In this document: positions 7,601 to 14,673 of the stretch, piece by piece
How the letters are laid out: the number at the start of each line of letters is the position of its first letter
Position numbering within the stretch: position 1 is the first letter of the stretch
DNA from: Elusimicrobiota bacterium
GTDB taxonomy: Bacteria; Elusimicrobiota; Elusimicrobia; 2-02-FULL-39-32
NCBI GenBank assembly: GCA_021730935.1
Contig: JAKFYJ010000084.1
Location: 1 to 36,228 of the forward strand
Direction of reading: 5' to 3'
DNA length: 36,228 nt
Notes under the pieces: model-generated
Database searches by the model: none
Seen by the model: the letters and a program-made list of their open reading frames with translations, nothing else
What the model was told of the DNA's origin: nothing
Translations under genes and position numbers: made by a program

Positions 7601-7998
7601 AAACTTGAACTCAATTCTTGCGAGGATTCAAAATTGTTAAGATGAAAACTCACGATTATATTAAAATGCTCCCAACCCAGCTCTTGAGCTCTAACGGCAT
7701 GCAGCTTGAGGGCATTAGGCGTTATCCTCCCCAAATATTGTCCGTCGGCGCTTCGATTGATTTTGTAATTGTTGCCCTCTTCAACACAGTCCAGTTCCAA
7801 TCCACAGGGAGCGATCACATCCGAGAACTCCGAGAGTTTATTTTCCTTGAGGACAAAAGGCACCGGCGGACTAAAAACTATCATCGGTATTTCCATGGCC
7901 CCCATGTAAAACTGCGTCCGGATGCCTGACAAGTCGAATTTCTTGGTGCCTTGGCCCTGATAGAGCTGTAGTTCCTGCCAGATTTCCTCAAGGGTCAT
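7597..7998 (-). CDS. Orphan protein between cbiG and cbiHL, 133 aa
   Basis: I do not recognise this family. The protein is soluble, with no signal peptide or membrane helix. It starts with a helix (MTLEEIWQELQLY), continues with strands around AMEIPMIVFSPPVPFVLKE and APCGLELDCVEEGN, and ends with helical ALKLHAVRAQELGWEHFNII and a Ser-rich tail. Single Cys residues occur in APCGLELDC. It overlaps cbiG and cbiHL by 4 bases each, so translation is coupled to two corrin-ring enzymes, which argues strongly that it is a real gene with a role near the C17/ring-opening steps. Possible roles include chaperoning an intermediate or a small enzymatic subunit; none is shown. Confidence 0.8.
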   Translation of the reverse strand: MTLEEIWQELQLYQGQGTKKFDLSGIRTQFYMGAMEIPMIVFSPPVPFVLKENKLSEFSDVIAPCGLELDCVEEGNNYKINRSADGQYLGRITPNALKLHAVRAQELGWEHFNIIVSFHLNNFESSQELSSSL

Positions 7999-9131
7999 CG
8001 GGCCAGCTCCAGAACTTGTGGTTGAGCGGGTTGAGCCGGAGCCGTGAAGTTGATTCTGGCGACGGCAATCGTGGACATGGGAGCTTTTGTCTTTTCCACC
8101 ACGAGCTGGTCCGTCTTGGCCGTGAGCATCGCCGCAGGCTCAGAGACTCCAGGGATTTTTAGATATTTCATGACCATCTCGGAAGGGTTGGGGAGAATGT
8201 CTTTGAGCTTTACCAACTCTTCCCGCGTATAGCAGATGAGTTCCCATCCATGCCGCTCGCAGAAAGCCAGGAGTCCCGCTTCGCGGTTCTTTAGATCCAC
8301 CGTGGAAACATTTTTGACCGATTTTACGCTCAACCCGTTCTGCCGAAAAGTTTCTTCCAGGAGATCGTCCAGCTGTTCTTGAGTGGTTCCCTTGTCGCAC
8401 CCCATCCCGATCGCCAAGCTCTTTGGGCGGTAAATCACTGACTTCTTCAAAAGTTCGCTGTATGTTCCGCTAAGAATTCTGTCCGTAATGATGAGCGCGG
8501 CCTTGGAGCTGGAGGCGGCCAGATCGTCCATTGACTCATATATCTTGAAATTTTTAGGTAAAGGCACGTCCCGTTTCCACCAGTTGGGCTCGCCCGCATC
8601 CTGATAAATGCCCACAGGTTCCTCATTCACAACGCAAGCGCTTACTTTGGTGATGTTCTCGCCCAGTTCGGTCGTCCATCCGAATTCCCGGCCCAGAATA
8701 TCCACCGGAATCGTCTTTCCCACGTCGGATGCAGTGGTGATGACCGGCTTTGCGTCAGTAATTTTGCAAATCTCTTCAGTCAGCTCGTTGGCGCCGCCCA
8801 CATGCCCAGAAAGCACGCTGATGGCGAAGTTGGCTTTGTCGTCCACCACGATCACGGCGGGATCGGTGTGCTTGTCCTTCAGGAATGGGGCGATGGTTCT
8901 CACAACCGCTCCTAAGGACACGATGTAAACCAAAGCGTCAAAGGTGTTGAAGATTTTCGCCGTTAAATCCTTGATGGGGGTTTCAAAAAACTCCACTCTG
9001 CCAGCGATTTCTTTCTTGAACTTAGCGGAAATAAACAGTTCGCTTTTGTCCAAAGAGGCGTGAATTTTTTCCGCCAGGGCGGAGCCATGCTTCGTAATCG
9101 CTATAATCGCAATTCTTTCTTTTTCTATCAT
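7995..9131 (-). CDS. cbiG: Cobalt-precorrin-5A hydrolase CbiG
   Basis: CbiG opens the delta-lactone of cobalt-precorrin-5A and releases acetaldehyde, a step specific to the early-cobalt route. The N-terminal part carries AIIAITKHGSALAEKI, the central part LGAVVRTIAPFLKDKHTDPAVIVVD and LSGHVGGANELTEEI, and the C-terminal domain GMGCDKGTTQEQLDDLL, all in family order. The length of 378 aa matches the full three-part protein. A Pro/Ala/Gln-rich extension precedes the stop. It starts 10 bases after the end of cbiE-T with AAGGAGATAAT-type ribosome site sequence between them, and overlaps the orphan 133-aa gene by 4 bases. Confidence 0.95.
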   Translation of the reverse strand: MIEKERIAIIAITKHGSALAEKIHASLDKSELFISAKFKKEIAGRVEFFETPIKDLTAKIFNTFDALVYIVSLGAVVRTIAPFLKDKHTDPAVIVVDDKANFAISVLSGHVGGANELTEEICKITDAKPVITTASDVGKTIPVDILGREFGWTTELGENITKVSACVVNEEPVGIYQDAGEPNWWKRDVPLPKNFKIYESMDDLAASSSKAALIITDRILSGTYSELLKKSVIYRPKSLAIGMGCDKGTTQEQLDDLLEETFRQNGLSVKSVKNVSTVDLKNREAGLLAFCERHGWELICYTREELVKLKDILPNPSEMVMKYLKIPGVSEPAAMLTAKTDQLVVEKTKAPMSTIAVARINFTAPAQPAQPQVLELAR

Positions 9132-9141
9132 ATTATCTCCT

Positions 9142-10389
9142 TTACTTCTTGGCCGTGATCATAAAAATGGGATTCAATGCCGCAAACCGTGTCATGTCCA
9201 ATATCGGCTGGCTTCTGGAAACTTGAAAAAGGCAAACTTCCGACTTCATTCCGAGTTTTTTAAAGGCATCCCAGGCCTCTGCCAAATTCTCTACTGTAAT
9301 GACATTGACGACAATCCTGCCGCCCGCTTTCAGGCGTTCCGCGCAAACCTTCAAGATTTCAAACATACTACCTGCGGAACCGCCTATAAAAACCGCGTCA
9401 GGATCATTAGAAATAGATTTGAGGGCCTCGGGAGCCAGGCCGTGGATGGCTTGGACGTTCGTGGTCTTGAATTTATCAATATTTTTCAAGATGAGCGCGT
9501 AATCGTCCGTATTTTTCTCAACCGCAAAAACTTTGCCTTGAGGAGCCAGAAGAGCCGACTCGATGGAAACCGAACCGGACCCCGCCCCGATGTCCCAAAC
9601 AGTACTGTCTTTTCTTATGTTCATTTTAGACAGCGAGAGCACCCGCACTTCGGATTTTGTGATCAAGCCTTTCTCCGGAGTCCTCTGATAAAATTCCAGG
9701 TCGGCAATCCCAAATGTCAAATCTTTGGGTGCGCTTTCCCTGGGCGCATATTCCGCCGCCTTCTTCACCAGAATCATGACATTGAGCGGGGCGAATTGTT
9801 TTTGGGCTATTTCTTCCAGACTGCCTGAGATGATGTTTTCATCCGCACCGCCCAGATTCTCGCAGACAAAGGCTTTAAAACCGTTGTTTTCACTTTCCAG
9901 GATCGCCTTCGCGATGACCGAGGGCGTGTTGATGTCATCCGTAAATAGTCCGATCTTTTTGGGCTCGCCATTCCTTAGAACATTGAGCAAGTCCTCCATA
10001 GGCTTCGCATGAAGGCTCACTAAAGTAGCGTCTTCCCAGCTTTCCTTGACCTTGGCGAATGCCAACTGCATGGCGCTGATATAGGGCAGGATTTCGACTT
10101 TCTCCCTAGGCACTTTAGTCAAAATATATTTACCGATGCCGTAAAAGAGAGGGTCACCGGAAGCAAGCACGACCATTTTCTTTTTGCCCAGCTCGCTGTT
10201 GATCTTGGCCGCCACCTCTTTCAAATTCGATTTCACAACCACCTTTTCACAGTTGGCAGGGTTAAAGAATTCAAGGTGTCTCTCCCCGCCAAAAAGGATT
10301 TCGGCTTTCTCAATCAAACCGAGAGCTTCCTTCCCCAGACATTTTTCTCCGTTATCTCCGATCCCGATGACATAGACCTTCTCGCTCAT
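9142..10389 (-). CDS. cbiET: Fused CbiE-CbiT, cobalt-precorrin-6B/7 C5,C15-methyltransferase and decarboxylase (CobL type), 415 aa
   Basis: The N-terminal 200 residues are CbiE (VIGIGDNGEKCLGKEAL, VVLASGDPLFYGIGKY), which methylates C5. After a linker the C-terminal half is CbiT, a class I methyltransferase with the SAM motif VWDIGAGSGSVSIES and FIGGSAGSMFEILK, which methylates C15 and decarboxylates the C12 acetate. The fusion is the same order as CobL of the aerobic pathway. The gene overlaps cbiD by 4 bases. The single-chain form ensures equal amounts of both activities just upstream of CbiC in the pathway. Confidence 0.95.
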   Translation of the reverse strand: MSEKVYVIGIGDNGEKCLGKEALGLIEKAEILFGGERHLEFFNPANCEKVVVKSNLKEVAAKINSELGKKKMVVLASGDPLFYGIGKYILTKVPREKVEILPYISAMQLAFAKVKESWEDATLVSLHAKPMEDLLNVLRNGEPKKIGLFTDDINTPSVIAKAILESENNGFKAFVCENLGGADENIISGSLEEIAQKQFAPLNVMILVKKAAEYAPRESAPKDLTFGIADLEFYQRTPEKGLITKSEVRVLSLSKMNIRKDSTVWDIGAGSGSVSIESALLAPQGKVFAVEKNTDDYALILKNIDKFKTTNVQAIHGLAPEALKSISNDPDAVFIGGSAGSMFEILKVCAERLKAGGRIVVNVITVENLAEAWDAFKKLGMKSEVCLFQVSRSQPILDMTRFAALNPIFMITAKK

Positions 10390-11501
10390 GCTTCCACCTT
10401 ACCTTTCAAAATCTCGCTTTTACCCAATATATTGCCTTCGAAATCGGTCAGGATGCATTCCACGGTTATGGCACCCAGTACATTTTTATGGCAAGCCTCG
10501 CAAACTTTACGCGCCACTACATTCCAAAAGTCCGTGAGGTTGCGCTTGGCCGCAATTTCCTGGACGTGACGGGCCGTGTTTGCCTTGGCGATTTCTTGAA
10601 CCACTTCTTCAGACGCTCCGCTCTCTTTTCCAACGGAAGCAAGAAACGCCATGTCCACATGGCTGCCTGCCACATGAGTCTGCATCGTCCCTGTAGCAAT
10701 TTTCGACATTTTCCCCGGCATCCCGCAGAGTGTCAACTTTTTCATTCCTTTAGCCGCGGCTTGTTTCGTGCTGAATCCCACAAAATCTCCCATCTGAATG
10801 AAAGATTCAGACGGCAGAGGGATCAGCTTCATGGCAAATTCTTCGCTTTTGCCGCCGGTCGTGAGGACGACGTGTTCACAGCCGGCAGCCCTGGCCACGC
10901 CGATCGCTTGAGCGATAGAGGCGCGGAAAGCGGCCGTTGAGAACGGTACAACGATTCCGGTGGTTCCAAGAATGGAGATGCCTCCGATAATGCCCAAACG
11001 TTCATTTTCGGTTTTTTTAGCCATCTCTTCGCCGCCAGGGACCGATATCACCACTTTAAAACCGTTCTTTTTGAGCGCATCGCCTGCGGCTTCCTGGACC
11101 ATTTCTGTTATATTTTTTCTTGGAATGCCATTGATCGCAGGAACGCCCACAGGAAGCCCAAGACCCACTTTCGTGATCACGGCTACGCCCGGCCCTCGAT
11201 CGAACAAGACTTCTCCCGGCTTATCGGTACGAGTCACAGTGACCGTCAACTCCGCGCCGTTGGTGCAATCGGGATCGTCTCCGGCATCCTTGATGACGGA
11301 ACAGGTCGCTTCTTCTTTGTTAAATTCACAGCGCTTTATAGCGAAGGTCACTTTTTTCCCCATTGGGATGGTAATCTCGACACTTTGCAAAGGCTTCTGA
11401 TGAATCAGAACGTGAGTCGCCGCTTTTGCGGCCGCGGCGCTGCAAGCCCCGGTCGTCCAGCCGGTGCGAAGCTGTTTCTTTGGGGTCTCTTTATTTTCCA
11501 T
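10386..11501 (-). CDS. cbiD: Cobalt-precorrin-5B C1-methyltransferase CbiD
   Basis: CbiD methylates C1 of the opened ring and is a marker of the anaerobic pathway. The N-terminal RTGWTTGACSAAAAKAA is diagnostic. DAGDDPDCTNGAEL, GIGGISILGTTGIVVPFST-like sequence and VLTTGGKSEEFA follow in family order. At 371 aa it is complete. Its product should go to the precorrin-6A reductase CbiJ, for which no recognisable gene exists in this window. It overlaps bluB by 11 bases upstream and cbiE-T by 4 bases downstream. Confidence 0.96.
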   Translation of the reverse strand: MENKETPKKQLRTGWTTGACSAAAAKAATHVLIHQKPLQSVEITIPMGKKVTFAIKRCEFNKEEATCSVIKDAGDDPDCTNGAELTVTVTRTDKPGEVLFDRGPGVAVITKVGLGLPVGVPAINGIPRKNITEMVQEAAGDALKKNGFKVVISVPGGEEMAKKTENERLGIIGGISILGTTGIVVPFSTAAFRASIAQAIGVARAAGCEHVVLTTGGKSEEFAMKLIPLPSESFIQMGDFVGFSTKQAAAKGMKKLTLCGMPGKMSKIATGTMQTHVAGSHVDMAFLASVGKESGASEEVVQEIAKANTARHVQEIAAKRNLTDFWNVVARKVCEACHKNVLGAITVECILTDFEGNILGKSEILKGKVEA

Positions 11502-12123
11502 CCCACGGACTGCCCCAAGAATTTAAATAAATGAGGTCCTGAACCGGGACTCTGCTTTCCCAACCCACTTCTTGGAGCATGGGTTTGTCCCTGAATTCAA
11601 CCGGATACCCGATACAAAGGTATGCGATCGGCAAAACATGAGCCGGTATGTTTAGAATATCCTGTAATGTTTGAGGCTCCATAATGCTCACCCATCCGAC
11701 TCCAATCCCTTCTGCTCTTGCTGCCAGCCAAAGGTTCTGGATCGCACAGCAGGTGCTGTAAATATCCGTATCAATCATGGAATTTTTTCCCAAAACATGA
11801 GGTCCTTTGCGGGCCCGGTCGCAGGTGACGCACAGGTTCAATGGCGATTCAAGAATGCCTTCAAGCTTTAAGGAGCGGTAAAGATTTTGCTTTTCACCGG
11901 TGTAGTTCTGAGCCGCAGCCGCATTTTGTTCTTCGAATATTTGTTTCACTTTGGTTCGCGTTGGAACATCCTCAATCAATACAAAATTCCAAGGTTGCAT
12001 GAAACCCACGGACCCGGCATGGTGAGCGGCATCCAAAATGCGCGCGAGGATGTCCTTGGGAATTGGATCGGGTTTAAATTTCCGGATATCTCTTCTCGTG
12101 TGAATGGCTTCGTAGAGTTCCAT
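11491..12123 (-). CDS. bluB: 5,6-Dimethylbenzimidazole synthase BluB
   Basis: BluB fragments FMNH2 with O2 to give 5,6-dimethylbenzimidazole, the lower ligand of true B12. The nitroreductase-like fold is seen from RRDIRKFKPDPIP, HHAGSVGFMQPWNFVLI (the GFMQPWNF segment separates BluB from ordinary nitroreductases), STCCAIQNLWLAARAEGIGVGWVS and YLCIGYPVEF. At 210 aa it is normal for the family. It lies between cbiC and cbiD in an otherwise anaerobic-type operon, so ring assembly is oxygen-independent but the lower ligand needs oxygen. FMNH2 must come from a flavin reductase; the nearby FNR-like protein is a candidate. CobT and CobU further upstream attach the base. Confidence 0.93.
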   Translation of the reverse strand: MELYEAIHTRRDIRKFKPDPIPKDILARILDAAHHAGSVGFMQPWNFVLIEDVPTRTKVKQIFEEQNAAAAQNYTGEKQNLYRSLKLEGILESPLNLCVTCDRARKGPHVLGKNSMIDTDIYSTCCAIQNLWLAARAEGIGVGWVSIMEPQTLQDILNIPAHVLPIAYLCIGYPVEFRDKPMLQEVGWESRVPVQDLIYLNSWGSPWDGK

Positions 12124-12132
12124 TTTTATCCT

Positions 12133-12777
12133 TTATTGAGCCGACAAAAGCAGTAAAGCGTGAATAATGGCCACGGCAATGGGGCTTCCTCCTTTGCGGC
12201 CGCGCGCGACGATGTAGGGCGTCTCCAGAGAGAGGGCCGCTTCCTTGGATTCGGCAGCCGAAACGAACCCGACCGGAACTCCAATCACTAAAGCAGGCCT
12301 GGCGTTTTCCTCCTTGACGAGCCTCACGGTTTCCAAAAGAGCCGTGGGTGCATTGCCGATGGCGATAACGGCCCCATCCAAATGGCCGAGCCTGTGGGCC
12401 TTTTTCATCGCTTCGATGGCACGCGTGGTATTCTTGGTTTTGGCCTGGGCGATCACATCCTCATCGGAGATATAGGAGGCGATCTTGCAGCCGTAAGCTC
12501 CCAGCCGGTCTTCGTTTAGGCCCGCGGAAATCATTTTAACATCCACGATCACGTTGCATCCGGCCTTTAATGCTTGAATGCCGGAGGAAATGGCTTGGGG
12601 ATGAAAGCGCATCAAGTCTTTGAATTCAAAGTCCGCTGTCGCATGGATGACGCGCCTTGTCACCTGCCATTGCTCCGGCGTGAAATTGTGTTGCCCTGCC
12701 TCCTGTTCGATGATGGCGAAGCTTGAGTCTTCAATGCTTCGCCCTAAAGTCGTCATCTGGCGCATGTCATTACTCAT
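12133..12777 (-). CDS. cbiC: Cobalt-precorrin-8 methylmutase CbiC
   Basis: CbiC moves the C11 methyl group to C12 and yields cobyrinate. RRVIHATADFEF contains the catalytic His (H45 here; CobH His43 is the known equivalent). NVIVDVKMISAGLN and AIGNAPTALLETV are family motifs, and GVPVGFVSAAESKEAL is near the C-terminus. Its 214 aa are complete. It overlaps the orphan 130-aa gene by 4 bases. It sits between that gene and bluB. Confidence 0.95.
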   Translation of the reverse strand: MSNDMRQMTTLGRSIEDSSFAIIEQEAGQHNFTPEQWQVTRRVIHATADFEFKDLMRFHPQAISSGIQALKAGCNVIVDVKMISAGLNEDRLGAYGCKIASYISDEDVIAQAKTKNTTRAIEAMKKAHRLGHLDGAVIAIGNAPTALLETVRLVKEENARPALVIGVPVGFVSAAESKEAALSLETPYIVARGRKGGSPIAVAIIHALLLLSAQ

Positions 12778-13166
12778 AACTTTACCTCTTCTCTTAAAAA
12801 CTGCACGGCGCTTTGCCCATCTCCGTACTTGCTTTCCAAAGCCTTAAAAGCCGTTTGAGAGGATTCTAGATCTGATTTGGTCGGATAAGAAATTTTAAAA
12901 AGCAGATCTTCGTGTTCGTTCAGGAACTCAATCGCATACATCCCTCTCCCTTCTTTATTCTGGTTTGTGATGAACTTCGCGCTTGAAATATGAGCCAACT
13001 TTGCATGAATGTGGCACCGGCAGCCTTCATTTTTAACCGTGAGCCATTCTTCACCTGCCTCAATGGAAAACTTTCCTCGAACTTCAGAAATAACTTCATC
13101 TCTTTTATTAATCAAAATTAAATCATTGAACTCCGCAATATCTTTTAAAAACTCTATGAGATTCAT
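12774..13166 (-). CDS. Orphan protein with C-H-I-H motif, possibly HemS/ChuX-like fold, 130 aa
   Basis: I recognise no named family. After a helical N-terminus with LILINKRDEVISEVRGKF, the pattern EWLTVKNEGCRCHIHAKL, then ISSAKFIT, then YAIEFLNEHEDLLFKISYP, looks like a beta-sheet half-domain similar to cytosolic haem carriers of the ChuX/HutX/HemS type. The Cys-His-x-His cluster (C-R-C-H-I-H) could hold a metal or axial ligand. A comparable LTV...H-F-H pattern is in the 195-aa protein at 19179-19766. It overlaps both cbiC and the FNR-like gene by 4 bases. I infer a tetrapyrrole or cobalt carrier role, with low certainty. Confidence 0.8.
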   Translation of the reverse strand: MNLIEFLKDIAEFNDLILINKRDEVISEVRGKFSIEAGEEWLTVKNEGCRCHIHAKLAHISSAKFITNQNKEGRGMYAIEFLNEHEDLLFKISYPTKSDLESSQTAFKALESKYGDGQSAVQFLREEVKL

Positions 13167-13897
13167 GCGGCCACCTTCTTGAAAGGATTATTGAAGAAGC
13201 ATTCGAGCTTGATCTGTTTTTCAGCTACTCCTCGGTTAACCAGCTCTTCCTGAAACGGATAGAGCAAGGCTCCGTCACCCGAAAGAAACATGGATTGCGG
13301 CTGCCATTCCTCAAGGGCCGTCTTCAGGATGATTTGAGCCTTCCTGAAACGTTCTGGATGGTTTACGGACGGAATGATTTCCAGATCAAACCGAACAGCG
13401 CCTGCAACCATATTTCGTACAAACGTTTGCGGGAGAAAATATTCTGAGGATTCCGCGAGCCAAAGCAACCTGGAACCTTTCGAACGCTCCTTGAATTTTG
13501 CGCTTTGAATGAGGCCCAAAGCCGCCGTAATGCCGGTATCGGTTGCGAGCAATAAGACCTTCGAGCTATCATCGTTGTCCATCACAAACTGGCCCCAAGG
13601 ACCGCTGAAAGGCAGTTCCGCTCCGATTTGGGTTTCATGCATGTAGTTCGAACCAGGACCTTCGCCGATCTTCTTGACGGCGATTTGAAACTTGGCCTGC
13701 TCCTGATCTGACGAAAGAATGGAATAGGCCCGCTTGGCGATCTTACCGCCTGGGAGCGGGATATTGGTATTCACGATCACATATTGCCCGCCCGTGAAGC
13801 CGAGCGGTTCTCCCGCAGGCATCGCCAGCGTCAGGAGCTTGGTCTCGGAATTGATCGGTTCGGATTTTTCAATCCTCGCAGCTTTGGGGATGGCCAT
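13163..13897 (-). CDS. FAD/NAD(P)H oxidoreductase of the ferredoxin-reductase type, 244 aa
   Basis: The first 100 residues form the flavin-binding barrel with GQYVIV and the R-x-Y-S flavin motif (RAYS, residues 56-59). The second half has the NAD(P)H-binding start LLLATDTGITAALGL (TDTGITAA at 119-126), FLSGDGALLY, and a C-terminal ECFFNNPFKK. No iron-sulphur motif is present, so it is a simple flavin reductase or diaphorase. It lies between cbiX and the orphan next to cbiC. Possible jobs in this operon are: precorrin-6A reduction (CbiJ is missing here), reduction of cobalt(II) before CobO, or supply of FMNH2 to BluB. The sequence cannot choose between them. Confidence 0.88.
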   Translation of the reverse strand: MAIPKAARIEKSEPINSETKLLTLAMPAGEPLGFTGGQYVIVNTNIPLPGGKIAKRAYSILSSDQEQAKFQIAVKKIGEGPGSNYMHETQIGAELPFSGPWGQFVMDNDDSSKVLLLATDTGITAALGLIQSAKFKERSKGSRLLWLAESSEYFLPQTFVRNMVAGAVRFDLEIIPSVNHPERFRKAQIILKTALEEWQPQSMFLSGDGALLYPFQEELVNRGVAEKQIKLECFFNNPFKKVAA

Positions 13898-13901
13898 GAG
13901 T

Positions 13902-14672
13902 TTATGCCGCAGCCCCGCGCTTGGATTTCAATTTATCTTTCACCATGTCGAACATGAGGGGATGGGAACCGAAATAGGGAGCTATCTTTATTTCGGCGTC
14001 GGGATATTGGACGAGCAGGTCTTTGGCCTGGGACTTGATCCTCTCCACGAGAATTCCGGTGAAGAGATAAAATGGGAACAACAAGATGCGCCGGGAGCCC
14101 TCTTGGAGCATTTGCGGGAGCGCGTCTTTGTATCTTGGCTCGGCCAGGGCGATGAAGCAATGGCGGAAGCTCCTGCAGGAGATCTCATTTTGTATTTTCT
14201 GGACCGCCTCCGAGAACTGTGCGATGGCTTCCGGGTCCGTGGCGCCGCGTCCCACGATGAGCACATCAATTTGATCCCGGTCCGATGCGGAAAATAAGCC
14301 GAGGGTTTCATTGATCCTGATTTTCGCGAGCTCGACCAGGTTGTCGTGCGGCCAGAGGCAGTCCCCGTACTGGACTTCGATTTCGGGGTGGGAATGCCGG
14401 AACTCCCGGAGGATCCCGGGGATTTCCGTCTTCACATGCCCCGCGCTAAAAAGCAGGTATGGAACGGCGATGATTTTTTTTGCCCCGCTTGAAGCCATCC
14501 GGTTCAGGGCCTCGGGAATCAGGGGTTCGCTCAGTTCTAGGAAAGCGCAGTCCATGTCCTCCGCTTGGCCCCCTGAGTCATGGACCCTATATTTTTGGAC
14601 AAATTCGAAGAACTCCCTGGAAGTGGCGGGGTCTTTGCTTCCGTGACCAATAAGAAGGATGGATGTTTTCAT
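13902..14672 (-). CDS. cbiX: Sirohydrochlorin cobaltochelatase CbiX, two-domain form, 256 aa
   Basis: CbiX inserts Co2+ into sirohydrochlorin and commits it to B12. The chain has two tandem chelatase half-domains. The first has IGHGSKDP (His10) and the second metal-site His in SAGHVKTEIPG (His79). The second half begins LIVGRGATDPEA and has FYLFTGILVERI, in which both equivalent histidines are lost. The active site therefore belongs to the N-terminal half. The His-rich stretch and CxxC iron-sulphur site of some long CbiX proteins are absent. It is next to an ABC exporter upstream (1 base apart) and the FNR-like gene downstream. Confidence 0.92.
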   Translation of the reverse strand: MKTSILLIGHGSKDPATSREFFEFVQKYRVHDSGGQAEDMDCAFLELSEPLIPEALNRMASSGAKKIIAVPYLLFSAGHVKTEIPGILREFRHSHPEIEVQYGDCLWPHDNLVELAKIRINETLGLFSASDRDQIDVLIVGRGATDPEAIAQFSEAVQKIQNEISCRSFRHCFIALAEPRYKDALPQMLQEGSRRILLFPFYLFTGILVERIKSQAKDLLVQYPDAEIKIAPYFGSHPLMFDMVKDKLKSKRGAAA

Positions 14673-14673
14673 A

